A stretch of DNA of 15,980 bases from Actinomycetes bacterium (lineage in GTDB: Bacteria; Actinomycetota; Actinomycetes; Actinomycetales; Dermatophilaceae). Positions within the stretch are counted from its first letter, which is position 1, and each line of letters opens with the position of its first letter. Under the pieces are notes generated by a model. That model worked only from the letters and a program-made list of their open reading frames with translations. It made no database searches and was not told the DNA's origin. Below, one piece after another: positions 1 through 7,180 of the stretch. The stretch lies in the NCBI GenBank assembly GCA_023389095.1, contig JAEWFB010000366.1, positions 1-15,980 of the forward strand, given 5' to 3'. Both the position numbers and the translations under genes were made by a program.

Positions 1-282
1 GGCGTCACCTCGATCGGGATGTTCTCCTCGACCTGGGGCTGGGCCGTGCCGCTCGCACCGCTCACGGTCATCGTCACGGTCGGCGGGGTGGCCGAGCGCG
101 CGGTGGCGCGGGACGGGCAGGTCGTCGTGCGACCGATGCTGCCGCTGACGATCAGCCTCGACCATGCCGTCGTCGACGGTGCCCCCGCCGCACGGTTCGT
201 CGAGACCCTGCGCCGGCTCGTGGAGACCGCTGCCACCCTCGACCCGGCTCACCCCTCGGGCGCGCCCGCGTCGGCCCGCTAG
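1..282 (+). CDS. 2-oxoacid dehydrogenase E2-type acyltransferase, C-terminal end (5' truncated)
   Basis: The reading frame is open from the window edge and ends at TAG 280-282, so only the last 93 residues are present. They match the end of the catalytic domain of dihydrolipoamide acyltransferases (E2 of pyruvate or branched-chain 2-oxoacid dehydrogenase complexes). That domain moves an acyl group between lipoyl-lysine and CoA. The visible signature is LPLTISLDHAVVDGAPAARF, which carries the family's HxxxDG active-site motif (DHAVVDG), preceded by a TVGGVAER strand. The lipoyl and subunit-binding domains, if present, lie outside the window. The form of the fragment also fits the stand-alone catalytic-domain proteins found in actinobacteria, so the full complex cannot be inferred. 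The stop overlaps the stop of the convergent SulP gene in a shared CTAG. Confidence 0.8.
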   Translation, partial: GVTSIGMFSSTWGWAVPLAPLTVIVTVGGVAERAVARDGQVVVRPMLPLTISLDHAVVDGAPAARFVETLRRLVETAATLDPAHPSGAPASAR

Positions 283-1997
283 GCCGTGCCGGCGCCGGGC
301 GGCGGGGGTGTCGCGGCGAGCTGGGCCTCCACGGCCCGGTGGACGCTGCCGTGGAGCCGGTCCGGGCCGATCCGTTCGAGGACGCCCTCCCGTTCGAGGA
401 TGTCGCGGGCGGCGGGCTTGAGCTTGGCCAGCCGGAGGGTGATCCCCGACTGCTCGGTGAGGTCGAGGATGTCGGAGATCTTCGACGAGCCCTGCGAGTC
501 GACGTAGGCGATCCCCGAGCAGTCCAGGACGATCCCGGTGAGCCCGTCGCTGGAGTTGATGACCTCCCGGATGCGGTCCTGGAGGGCATCGGACGTCGCG
601 AAGAACAGGCCGCCGTCGAGCCGGAGGGCGGCCACGCCCGGCACCTCCTCGTCCTCCGGGTGCTCGGAGAGCTCGCGGAAGACCTGGGTGCCGGTCTCGC
701 GTGCCAGCGTCGGCATCGCCGGGTGGGTGGAGACCCACACGAGCCAGAGCAGCGACAACGCGATCCCGATGACGACGCCGGCGAACACGCCGAAGAGCAG
801 CGTGCCCACGATGGCGGCCGTCGCGATCCAGAAGTCGAACCGCTGCACGCGTGCGAGCCGGCGCATCTCGGGCACGTCGATCATCCCGCTGACGACGGCC
901 TCGATGATGAGCGCGGCGAGGACCGGCTTGGGCAGCTGGGAGAACAGGGGTGCCAGCACGACCAGGGTGAGCAGGACGGTCACCCCGGACGTGAGGGACG
1001 CCAGCCCGGTCCGGGCTCCGGTCCTCTCGTTGAGGGAGCTCGCCGACAGGCTGGTGGAGACCGGCATCCCGTGGAGCAGGCCCGCGCCCGTGTTGGCCAT
1101 CCCCTGGGCGAACGACTCCTGGTCCATGTCGATGCGGTAGCGGTGCCGGGCCGCGAAGGCCCTGGCGTCGCCGGCCGTCTGGGAGAACCCGATGAGCACG
1201 AGTGCCGTCGCGGCGACCGCGACGACGCCGACGTGGTCGAGGGCGAGCCGCAGGTCGGGCAGCTCGACCGAGGGCAGCCCGCGAGGCACCTCGCCGACGA
1301 GCGCCACGCCCCGGGCGCCGAGGTCGAGCAGCCACGAGGCGAGCAGCCCACCCACGACGAGCACGAGCGCACCCGGGACCGAGGGGGCCAGCCACCGGAG
1401 GCCGAACACGACCGCGAGCGCTGCGACGCCGACCAGCACCGTCGGCCCGTGGGACTGCCCCAGCGTCCCCAGCCACGACCACAGCTCCTGCACGGGGTTG
1501 GACCCGGTCGTCTCCGTCCCGGTCAGCTTGGGCAGCTCGCCGATGACCACGTCGAGGGCGGCGCCGAACAGGAACCCCGTGACCACCGCCTTCGACAGGA
1601 ACTGCGCGATCCAACCCACGCGGAGCACGAACATCAGCAGGAACAGCACCCCCGACGCCAAGGTGATCCCGGCGACGAACGTCGCGATCTCGTGCTCGCC
1701 GGTGAGGCCGGCCGCCAGCGTCGCACCGGCGGCCACCGCCGCCAGCCCGGAGCTGGGCCCCACCGAGATCTGGCGGCTGGTGCCGAAGACCGCGTAGAGG
1801 ATGGCGCCCGCGGCCGCGGCGTACAGCCCGTTCTGCAGCGGGATCCCCGCGATGCCGGCGTACCCCAGGTTCTTCGGCACGATGAGCGCGGCGACGGTGA
1901 CCCCGGCGATGAGGTCGGCCCGCAGCCAGCTGCGGTCGTAGGAGCGGATCCACGTGGAGATGGGCACGAGACCGTGCCACCTCCCCGCCGAGGTCAT
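279..1997 (-). CDS. SulP family inorganic anion transporter with STAS domain
   Basis: This encodes a 572-residue inner-membrane transporter of the SulP/SLC26 family, which carries sulfate, bicarbonate or other anions by symport or exchange. The substrate cannot be read from the sequence. The N-terminal part has the family signature LIAGVTVAALIVPKNLGYAG followed by many hydrophobic helices. A cytoplasmic STAS domain covers about residues 452-562, with the anti-sigma-antagonist-like motif DCSGIAYVDSQGSS. I chose ATG 1997, not the longer frame open to 2129, because it forms an ATGA overlap with the stop of the upstream universal stress gene and begins just before the conserved region. The extra 44 residues of the longer frame would be Arg/Pro-rich and lie inside the stress gene. 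No Shine-Dalgarno site precedes 1997, which fits translational coupling. The stop shares CTAG with the convergent acyltransferase. Confidence 0.9.
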   Translation of the reverse strand: MTSAGRWHGLVPISTWIRSYDRSWLRADLIAGVTVAALIVPKNLGYAGIAGIPLQNGLYAAAAGAILYAVFGTSRQISVGPSSGLAAVAAGATLAAGLTGEHEIATFVAGITLASGVLFLLMFVLRVGWIAQFLSKAVVTGFLFGAALDVVIGELPKLTGTETTGSNPVQELWSWLGTLGQSHGPTVLVGVAALAVVFGLRWLAPSVPGALVLVVGGLLASWLLDLGARGVALVGEVPRGLPSVELPDLRLALDHVGVVAVAATALVLIGFSQTAGDARAFAARHRYRIDMDQESFAQGMANTGAGLLHGMPVSTSLSASSLNERTGARTGLASLTSGVTVLLTLVVLAPLFSQLPKPVLAALIIEAVVSGMIDVPEMRRLARVQRFDFWIATAAIVGTLLFGVFAGVVIGIALSLLWLVWVSTHPAMPTLARETGTQVFRELSEHPEDEEVPGVAALRLDGGLFFATSDALQDRIREVINSSDGLTGIVLDCSGIAYVDSQGSSKISDILDLTEQSGITLRLAKLKPAARDILEREGVLERIGPDRLHGSVHRAVEAQLAATPPPPGAGTA

Positions 1998-2980
1998 CGC
2001 AGTGAGGGCGTCAACGTCCGTGCCGCTGTCGCGCGGGACAGGCCTGCGTGGCGCCCGTGGTGCACGGGCCTGCCGGGTGTCGAAGACATCCCGTTCTCGT
2101 GCTCGAGCGGGACGACCATCGCGTCGCACGGGAGCGCGTCCAGGGCACCACGCAGCACCGAGCCGCGGACCATCTCGACGAGGGCAGCACGACCCGGTCG
2201 GCGGACCGCGTCGTCACCCCCGACGACCACGAGGTCGTCGGCGTCGCACCGGGTCGTGAGGGTGTCGACGCGGTGCTCCAGGACGACGACCTCGGCTCGG
2301 CACGGTACGGACGCGCTCTCCGGGACCCGGTGGACGGTCTGCCAGGCGGAGGCGAGCGCGGCCTGCAGCTCGGACTGGCGGGACTGACCCCCGAGCTCGC
2401 GGACGGTGCGCACCGCCGAGAGCGAGGTGCGCCGCAGCCGTGCCTCCTCCACGGCACACCGGAGCACCTCGACGTCGTCGGCGCGTCCCGTGAGGGCGAC
2501 GCGGACGGTGGGACGCCGGTCGTGTCCGTCGGAGTGGCTGTGGGGCCCCCGACGCTTGACGTGCGGCATGACGACGGGACACCCGGCCCGTCGGATGACC
2601 TCGTCGGCCGTGTGCCCGAGGAACAGCACCTGGTGGGTGCCGAGCCCTCGCGCGGGCGCGATGAAGAGAACCGCGCGCGCGGCCACGAGGCCGATCGCCC
2701 CGTCGTCCTCCCGGGCGACGGCGACGGCCTCGACCGGCACCGTCGGGTCTGTCGCCTCGGCGACCATCGCCGCGCGCCGCGCTGCCGTGTGCATGGCGTC
2801 CGCGGACAGCCGTCTGTGGCCCGGCACACTCAGGCTCGTGCTGGACTCGTCGACGACGAGCAGGATGAGACGGAGTCCACGGCGCGCGGCCTCGGCCGTG
2901 GCGGTGGCGATGGCGGCCTGGTCCGCGGCCGACCTCCCGCACCCCACGACCACTGCGTCGGAAGCCTTTTCATCGAGCAT
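1994..2980 (-). CDS. Tandem-domain universal stress protein
   Basis: A 328-residue soluble protein with two UspA-type domains in tandem. These domains bind nucleotide in many members and are linked to stress, hypoxia or stationary-phase adaptation. Domain 1 (about 7-140) ends in LGHTADEVIRRAGCPVVMPH. Domain 2 (about 158-292) ends in RGSVLRGALDALPCDAMVV, matching the typical C-terminal GS-containing nucleotide loop and the last strand. Domain 1 has LGHT where the usual GS would be, so its nucleotide binding may differ. I chose ATG 2980 rather than the upstream open frame because the protein then starts right before the first Usp strand (DAVVVGCGRSAADQ). A GGTGGG lies just upstream, but the Shine-Dalgarno match is weak. 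It overlaps the SulP gene by ATGA, so the two are probably one transcript. A Usp next to a STAS transporter is a common actinobacterial arrangement. Confidence 0.83.
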   Translation of the reverse strand: MLDEKASDAVVVGCGRSAADQAAIATATAEAARRGLRLILLVVDESSTSLSVPGHRRLSADAMHTAARRAAMVAEATDPTVPVEAVAVAREDDGAIGLVAARAVLFIAPARGLGTHQVLFLGHTADEVIRRAGCPVVMPHVKRRGPHSHSDGHDRRPTVRVALTGRADDVEVLRCAVEEARLRRTSLSAVRTVRELGGQSRQSELQAALASAWQTVHRVPESASVPCRAEVVVLEHRVDTLTTRCDADDLVVVGGDDAVRRPGRAALVEMVRGSVLRGALDALPCDAMVVPLEHENGMSSTPGRPVHHGRHAGLSRATAARTLTPSLR

Positions 2981-3020
2981 GGCCCACCGCCCATCCGCGC
3001 TACCCCTGCTTGCGCAGGGT

Positions 3021-3035
3021 CGAGGTCCGACCTCG
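3021..3035. promoter_or_regulatory. 15-bp palindrome in the divergent intergenic region, candidate operator
   Basis: CGAGGTC-C-GACCTCG is a perfect 7-bp inverted repeat around one central base. It lies 41 bases before the start of the leftward Usp-SulP pair and 130 bases before the rightward SHOCT gene. A second perfect hairpin (CCCTGC-TTGC-GCAGGG, 3003-3018) sits beside it. A dimeric regulator could bind here and control one or both directions. I do not recognise a known operator consensus. Confidence 0.35.
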
Positions 3036-3165
3036 CCGCCGCCAGTCTGGCCTCGCGGCCCCACGGCGGGATCACTCCTGCGGGATGAGGCTGTCCTCGC
3101 TCGGGTCGACCACGCTGGTCATGACGACCACCGTGGCGTCGAGCTGGCTCTTCGAGAGGACTGGC

Positions 3166-3570
3166 ATGGACAACATCACGACCAACTTCTGGGACGTCCT
3201 GCTGTGGAGCTTCTGGTTCTTCATCTGGTTCGCCGCCATCTTCGTGTGGGTCCGGTGCATCTTCGACGTGTTCAGGGACCGGGACCTCAGCGGCTGGGGA
3301 AAGGCCGGCTGGGCGGTGCTGCTGATCCTCGTGCCGTGGCTGGGCGCCCTGATCTACCTCATCGTCCGTGGCCGGAGCATGTCCGAGCGGCAGATGCGTG
3401 ACGTGGCGCAGATGCAGGCCCAGCAGGAGGAGTACATCAAGAACGTGGCGGCCGGATCCGGCGGTGGTGCGAGCGCGGCGGACCAGATCGCCAGCGCCAA
3501 GTCGCTGCTCGACTCGGGAGTCATCACGCCGGAGGAGTTCGGGGCGCTCAAGGCCAAGGCCCTGGCCTGA
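3166..3570 (+). CDS. Small PLDc_N/SHOCT-domain membrane protein
   Basis: A 134-residue protein. Two hydrophobic segments (about 8-32 and 47-68) flank a short loop, FRDRDLSGWGKAGW. Together they match the PLDc_N-type membrane domain also found alone in small actinobacterial proteins. The last about 30 residues (ADQIASAKSLLDSGVITPEE and on to the end) are a SHOCT oligomerisation motif. The role of such proteins is not established; they are presumed membrane-anchored oligomers. The start at ATG 3166 is supported by GAGAGGA (3154-3160) five bases upstream. The frame stays open upstream to 3010, but that part is Arg-rich, lacks a ribosome site and lies in the divergent regulatory region. The MFS gene starts 27 bases after the stop, so the two are probably co-transcribed. 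Confidence 0.85.
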   Translation: MDNITTNFWDVLLWSFWFFIWFAAIFVWVRCIFDVFRDRDLSGWGKAGWAVLLILVPWLGALIYLIVRGRSMSERQMRDVAQMQAQQEEYIKNVAAGSGGGASAADQIASAKSLLDSGVITPEEFGALKAKALA

Positions 3571-3597
3571 CACCGCTGGCCCGGAGGGAGCACGCCG

Positions 3598-5259
3598 ATG
3601 GTGAAGAGCACCGCGCCCGCAGCGGCCACGGCCGCGGGCGCGGCCTCCGGCGCCATCCTCGTCACGCTGGCCTCCGGGCAGTTCCTCATGGCGCTGGACA
3701 GCTCGGTGATGAACGTGTCCATCGCGACGGTCGCCGCCGACCTCGGCACGTCGGTCACCGGCATCCAGACGGCCATCACCCTCTACACGCTGGTGATGGC
3801 CTCGCTCATGATCACGGGCGGCAAGGTCGGCCAGATCCTGGGCCGCAAACGGGCGTTCGCCCTCGGGTGCATCATCTACGGCTGCGGCTCGCTGACCACC
3901 TCGTTGTCTCCCAACCTGACGGTCCTGCTCATCGGCTGGTCCCTGCTCGAGGGCATCGGCGCGTCGCTCATCATGCCGGCCATCGTCGCTCTCGTCGCCG
4001 CGAACTTCGACCGGTCCGAACGCCCTCGCGCCTACGGGATGGTGGCTGCGGCAGGGGCGATCGCCGTGGCGGCCGGGCCCCTCATCGGCGGGCTCTTCAC
4101 CACCTACTGGTCGTGGCGGTGGGTGTTCGCCGGTGAGGTCGTCGTGGTGCTCGGCATCCTGGCGCTGACCCGCCGGATGGCCGACACCCCACCGGAGACC
4201 GGCGTCCGCCTGGACCTCGTCGGCACCGCCCTGTCGGCCGGTGGCCTGGCCCTGGTGGTCTACGGCATCCTGCGCGCCGGGTCGTGGGGGCTCATCGACC
4301 CCAAGCCCGACGCGCCGACGCTCTTCGGCCTGTCCGCGGTCATCTGGCTCATCCTCGCCGGGGGCCTGGTGCTGCTCGGGTTCCTCGCCTGGGAGCGCCG
4401 ACGGGTCCAGCGCGGCGAGGCAGCGCTCATCAACCCGGCGATGCTGCGCCACCCCCTGCTGCGCGGCGGGCTCGTGGGGTTCTTCTTCCAGTACCTGCTG
4501 CTCGCCGGCATGTTCTTCGCCGTGCCGCTGTTCCTGTCGGTCTCGCTCGGGCTGTCCGCGATCGCCACCGGCGTGCGCATGCTGCCGCTCTCGGTCACGC
4601 TGCTGCTCGCGGCGGTCGGGGTGCCGAGGTTCTTCCCCGAGGCCAACCCCCGCCGTGTGGTGCGGCTCGGGTTCCTGTCCCTGTTCCTCGGCCTGGCCAC
4701 CCTGATGGCAGCACTCGAGGCCGGAGCCGGTCCCGAGGTCGTCACGCTGCCGATGCTCCTCGCGGGGCTGGGCATCGGGGCGCTGGCCTCCCAGCTCGGC
4801 AGCGTGACGGTGTCGTCGGTGCCGGACGAGGAGACCGACGAGGTGGGCGGCCTGCAGAACACCGTCACGTTCCTGGGCTCGTCCATCGGCACGGCCCTCA
4901 GCGGGGCGGTCCTCATCGCCGCGCTCTCGTCGTCGTTCTTCACCGGCATCCAGGACAACCCCGCGATCCCCGCGAGCCTCTCGTCGCAGGCGCAGGTCCA
5001 GCTCTCCGCCGGCGTGCCCTTCATCCCCGACTCCCAGCTCAGCGCCGCGCTCACGGAGGCCGGGGTCCACGGCGACACCGCCACCGCCGTGATGCAGGAG
5101 AACACCGACGCCCGCATCGCCGGGCTGCGTGCCTCCCTGGCCGTGCTGGCGATGCTCGGCCTCGTCGCCATCTACTCCGTGGGGAACATCCCCACCCGTC
5201 AGCCCGGTGCCAAAACGGGGGCCGAGACCGCGACGGCACCCGAGGCGCCGCGGTCCTGA
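3598..5259 (+). CDS. MFS drug-exporter-like transporter, DHA2 (EmrB/QacA) type
   Basis: A 553-residue integral membrane protein of the major facilitator superfamily. Length and hydrophobicity fit about 14 transmembrane helices, as in the DHA2 drug:proton antiporters that expel dyes, biocides or antibiotics. Helix 1 carries LDSSVMNVSI (33-42), matching the family's LDxTIVNVALP motif. The loop between helices 2 and 3 has GGKVGQILGRKR (74-85), a variant of MFS motif A. GPLIGG (160-165) ends the antiporter motif C. ATG 3598 has GGAGGGAG (3583-3590) seven bases upstream. The substrate is unknown. The gene follows the SHOCT gene closely and is followed after 64 bases by the HerA-like ATPase gene. 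The last about 20 residues are hydrophilic and probably cytoplasmic. Confidence 0.9.
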   Translation: MVKSTAPAAATAAGAASGAILVTLASGQFLMALDSSVMNVSIATVAADLGTSVTGIQTAITLYTLVMASLMITGGKVGQILGRKRAFALGCIIYGCGSLTTSLSPNLTVLLIGWSLLEGIGASLIMPAIVALVAANFDRSERPRAYGMVAAAGAIAVAAGPLIGGLFTTYWSWRWVFAGEVVVVLGILALTRRMADTPPETGVRLDLVGTALSAGGLALVVYGILRAGSWGLIDPKPDAPTLFGLSAVIWLILAGGLVLLGFLAWERRRVQRGEAALINPAMLRHPLLRGGLVGFFFQYLLLAGMFFAVPLFLSVSLGLSAIATGVRMLPLSVTLLLAAVGVPRFFPEANPRRVVRLGFLSLFLGLATLMAALEAGAGPEVVTLPMLLAGLGIGALASQLGSVTVSSVPDEETDEVGGLQNTVTFLGSSIGTALSGAVLIAALSSSFFTGIQDNPAIPASLSSQAQVQLSAGVPFIPDSQLSAALTEAGVHGDTATAVMQENTDARIAGLRASLAVLAMLGLVAIYSVGNIPTRQPGAKTGAETATAPEAPRS

Positions 5260-5323
5260 CGCCGGGGCGCCACCGTGCCACCACGGCCACCACGCCCGGT
5301 CGACCCGAGAAAGGAAGGCCACC

Positions 5324-6853
5324 ATGACCACTCCACTGACCGACCACGACGACCCGTTCGACACGGCTGTGGCCGAGAGGATCGCGACCTACCGGCGGAC
5401 GCGGGAGCAGGTGGAGCGAAGCGTCCTTCCGCTGGCGACGTCCATCGACGGCGTGACGTTCGAGTTCCAGTCCTCGCTCCACCGCCTGGCGCTTCGACGC
5501 GGCGGCTACGTGATCCTCCAGTCCGAGGGAGCCAACCGGCTCGGTCAGGTCACCGACATCGGTGCCGAGGTCTCCATCTCGGACGGCCAGTCGGGCGAGC
5601 CGACCGTGACGGCGCCGATCGCCATGAGGCTGGCGCGCGGCTCCGGGATCGTCCTGGACACCGACGGGAGCCCCTTCCACGACGCCCTCGTGAGGCCGGC
5701 CGAGCCGTCCGAGGTCGGCGACTGGTTCGACCGCATCCGGCCGGACCGGGCGGGGCTCGACGTGGGCGAGTTCGTGCTGGCCCCGGGCGTGCCCGCCGTC
5801 CTGGACAGCGGCGGACTGGACCGGCACACGTTCCTGTGCGGGCAGTCGGGGTCGGGCAAGACGTACGCTCTCGGGCTGCTGCTCGAGCGGGTGCTGGCGG
5901 AGACGAGCCTGCAGCTGGTCATCCTCGACCCGAACTCCGACTACGTGGGGCTCTCGCGGGTGCGTGAGGGCGCCGACGCTGCTCTGGCGGCGCGGTACGC
6001 GGGTGTGCCCGAGCAGGTGTCGGTCTGGTCGAACAAGCCGGGCGCCGACCACCTCCTTCGGTTCAAGTTCGCCGACCTCGACGCCGCCGCCCAGGCGGCC
6101 GTGCTGGGGCTGGACCCGATCCAGGACCGCGAGGAGTACGCGGTGCTCGTCGACCTCCTGCGGGCCCAGCGCGACGGGCAGGACGTCGGCGTCGAGACGC
6201 TGCGCACCTCCGACGACCCGGCGATCCGGCGGCTCGGGATGCGGGCCGAGAACCTCGGCGTCCTCGGATGGAGCATCTGGAACCCGAACGAACCGTCACT
6301 GGTCGAGGAGCTGCGCCACCCCACGAGCAGGTGCATCGTCGTGGACCTGGGGTCGCTGGACGCGCCGGGGGAGCAGCGCACCGTGAGCCAGGCCGTCCTG
6401 TCGACGTTGTGGGAGGAGCGGCTCACCAAGGTCCCGCGCCTCATCGTCATCGACGAGGCGCACAACATCTGCCCGGCCGAACCACCCGACGAGGTGAGCC
6501 GCCTGTCCATGGACCGGGCGATCCAGATCGCCGCCGAGGGGCGCAAGTACGGCCTGTACCCGCTCACCTCGACCCAGCGACCGCACAAGGTCCACGAGAA
6601 CATCGTGTCCCAGTGCGACAACCTGCTGCTGATGAGGATGAACTCGCAAGGCGACCTCGCCGAGCTGAGCACGCTCTTCTCGTTCGTCCCCCGAGGCCTC
6701 ATGACCGGCTCGACCTCGTTCCGGCTGGGACAGGTGCTGGTCGGTGGGAAGCTCCTGCGCCAGGCGGCCTACGTCCAGATGGGCTCCCGCGTGTCCCAGG
6801 AGGGCGGGGCAGACATCCCGACCACGTGGGCGGCGGCTCGGCCGGCGACGTGA
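5324..6853 (+). CDS. HerA/DUF87-type P-loop ATPase
   Basis: A 509-residue ATPase of the HerA/FtsK/VirB4 superfamily of DNA-translocating motors. After an N-terminal beta-rich region (about 35-130) comes Walker A GQSGSGKT (173-180). LQLVILDPNSDYVGL follows at about 197-211. Walker B LIVIDEAHN is at 373-381, and the sensor-like stretch LTSTQRPHKVHENIVSQCDN ends at about 432. HerA proteins normally form hexamers that pump or unwind DNA with a nuclease partner such as NurA. No NurA, SIR2 or other nuclease gene is adjacent, so the substrate and role are open. ATG 5324 is preceded by GAGAAAGGAAGG, a strong ribosome site. The frame is open further upstream, but that part overlaps the MFS gene and reads as its out-of-frame shadow. 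Confidence 0.82.
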   Translation: MTTPLTDHDDPFDTAVAERIATYRRTREQVERSVLPLATSIDGVTFEFQSSLHRLALRRGGYVILQSEGANRLGQVTDIGAEVSISDGQSGEPTVTAPIAMRLARGSGIVLDTDGSPFHDALVRPAEPSEVGDWFDRIRPDRAGLDVGEFVLAPGVPAVLDSGGLDRHTFLCGQSGSGKTYALGLLLERVLAETSLQLVILDPNSDYVGLSRVREGADAALAARYAGVPEQVSVWSNKPGADHLLRFKFADLDAAAQAAVLGLDPIQDREEYAVLVDLLRAQRDGQDVGVETLRTSDDPAIRRLGMRAENLGVLGWSIWNPNEPSLVEELRHPTSRCIVVDLGSLDAPGEQRTVSQAVLSTLWEERLTKVPRLIVIDEAHNICPAEPPDEVSRLSMDRAIQIAAEGRKYGLYPLTSTQRPHKVHENIVSQCDNLLLMRMNSQGDLAELSTLFSFVPRGLMTGSTSFRLGQVLVGGKLLRQAAYVQMGSRVSQEGGADIPTTWAAARPAT

Positions 6854-6859
6854 GGTGGC

Positions 6860-6877
6860 GGCCCGCCGGTTCGGGCC
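6860..6877. terminator. Hairpin between the HerA-like gene and the tRNA
   Basis: GGCCCG-CCGGTT-CGGGCC is a perfect 6-bp stem. It lies seven bases after the stop of the rightward ATPase gene and 16 bases beyond the 3' end of the leftward tRNA. It could end both transcripts. There is no U-tract, so this is a weak intrinsic terminator call. Confidence 0.35.
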
Positions 6878-6892
6878 TGCGCGACGTGGACG

Positions 6893-6968
6893 TGGTGGGC
6901 CCCGTCGGGCTCGAACCGACGACCAGCGGATTAAAAGTCCGACGCTCTACCAACTGAGCTAGAGGCCC
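6893..6968 (-). tRNA. tRNA-Lys (anticodon UUU), CCA encoded
   Basis: Read on the minus strand, the sequence folds as a standard cloverleaf. The 7-bp acceptor stem is fully paired (GGGCCTC with GGGGCCC, including one U-G pair). The D arm is GCTC-AGTTGGTA-GAGC. The anticodon loop is CTTTTAA, with TTT at positions 34-36 (window 6935-6933). The variable loop is TGGTC, and the T arm is GTCGG-TTCGAGC-CCGAC. The discriminator is A (6896), followed directly by CCA (6895-6893). The anticodon stem has a U-C mismatch at its top pair (27-43); the other four pairs are sound. The tRNA marks the border between the core-like left part and the accessory-looking right part. The right part lies on its 5' side, not the 3' side normally used by integrases. 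Confidence 0.95.
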
Positions 6969-7022
6969 GTGACGTCGGACCTTTAGTCGAAACAACGATA
7001 GGAAGAACATCCGCGTAGTTCG

Positions 7023-7093
7023 CTGGGCCCGCGCCTCGGCCCAGTATGCCGGAGGACCGTCTAAGCGCCGCCTGAGGGCGCCCGATGCGGCGC
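7023..7093. other. Two inverted repeats in the gap between the tRNA and the zinc-protein gene
   Basis: The 212 bases between 6969 and 7180 hold no gene I can support. They contain two perfect 7-bp inverted repeats: CTGGGCC/GGCCCAG (7023-7044, loop of 8) and GCGCCGC/GCGGCGC (7065-7093, loop of 15). They may be terminators or protein sites. The leftward tRNA promoter and the rightward promoter for the gene at 7181 should also lie in this gap, but I could not assign -35 or -10 boxes with confidence. Confidence 0.35.
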
Positions 7094-7180
7094 CATACGG
7101 GCCGCGACATTTAGCCTGAGAATCCCTACAACCAGTCCGAACGTGCCTGATACTGGCCCGGTTGAGGGGAAGGGGCGGCT

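Noticed and set aside
339..2387. Long forward open frame of 682 codons across the SulP and Usp genes
   Set aside because: It is an Arg/Asp/Gly/His-rich antisense shadow of real genes with clear family motifs on the minus strand. Such frames are common in high-GC DNA.
2830..5364. Leftward open frame of 844 codons opposite the SHOCT and MFS genes
   Set aside because: It is rich in Arg, Gly, Glu and His without domain structure and lies antisense to well-supported genes.
6893..6968. tRNA-Lys as the integration site of an island covering 7000-15980
   Set aside because: Integrases use the 3' half of a tRNA and leave a repeat of it at the far end. The accessory-looking DNA lies on the 5' side here, I found no second copy of the tRNA 3' end, and both recombinase-like proteins appear inactive.
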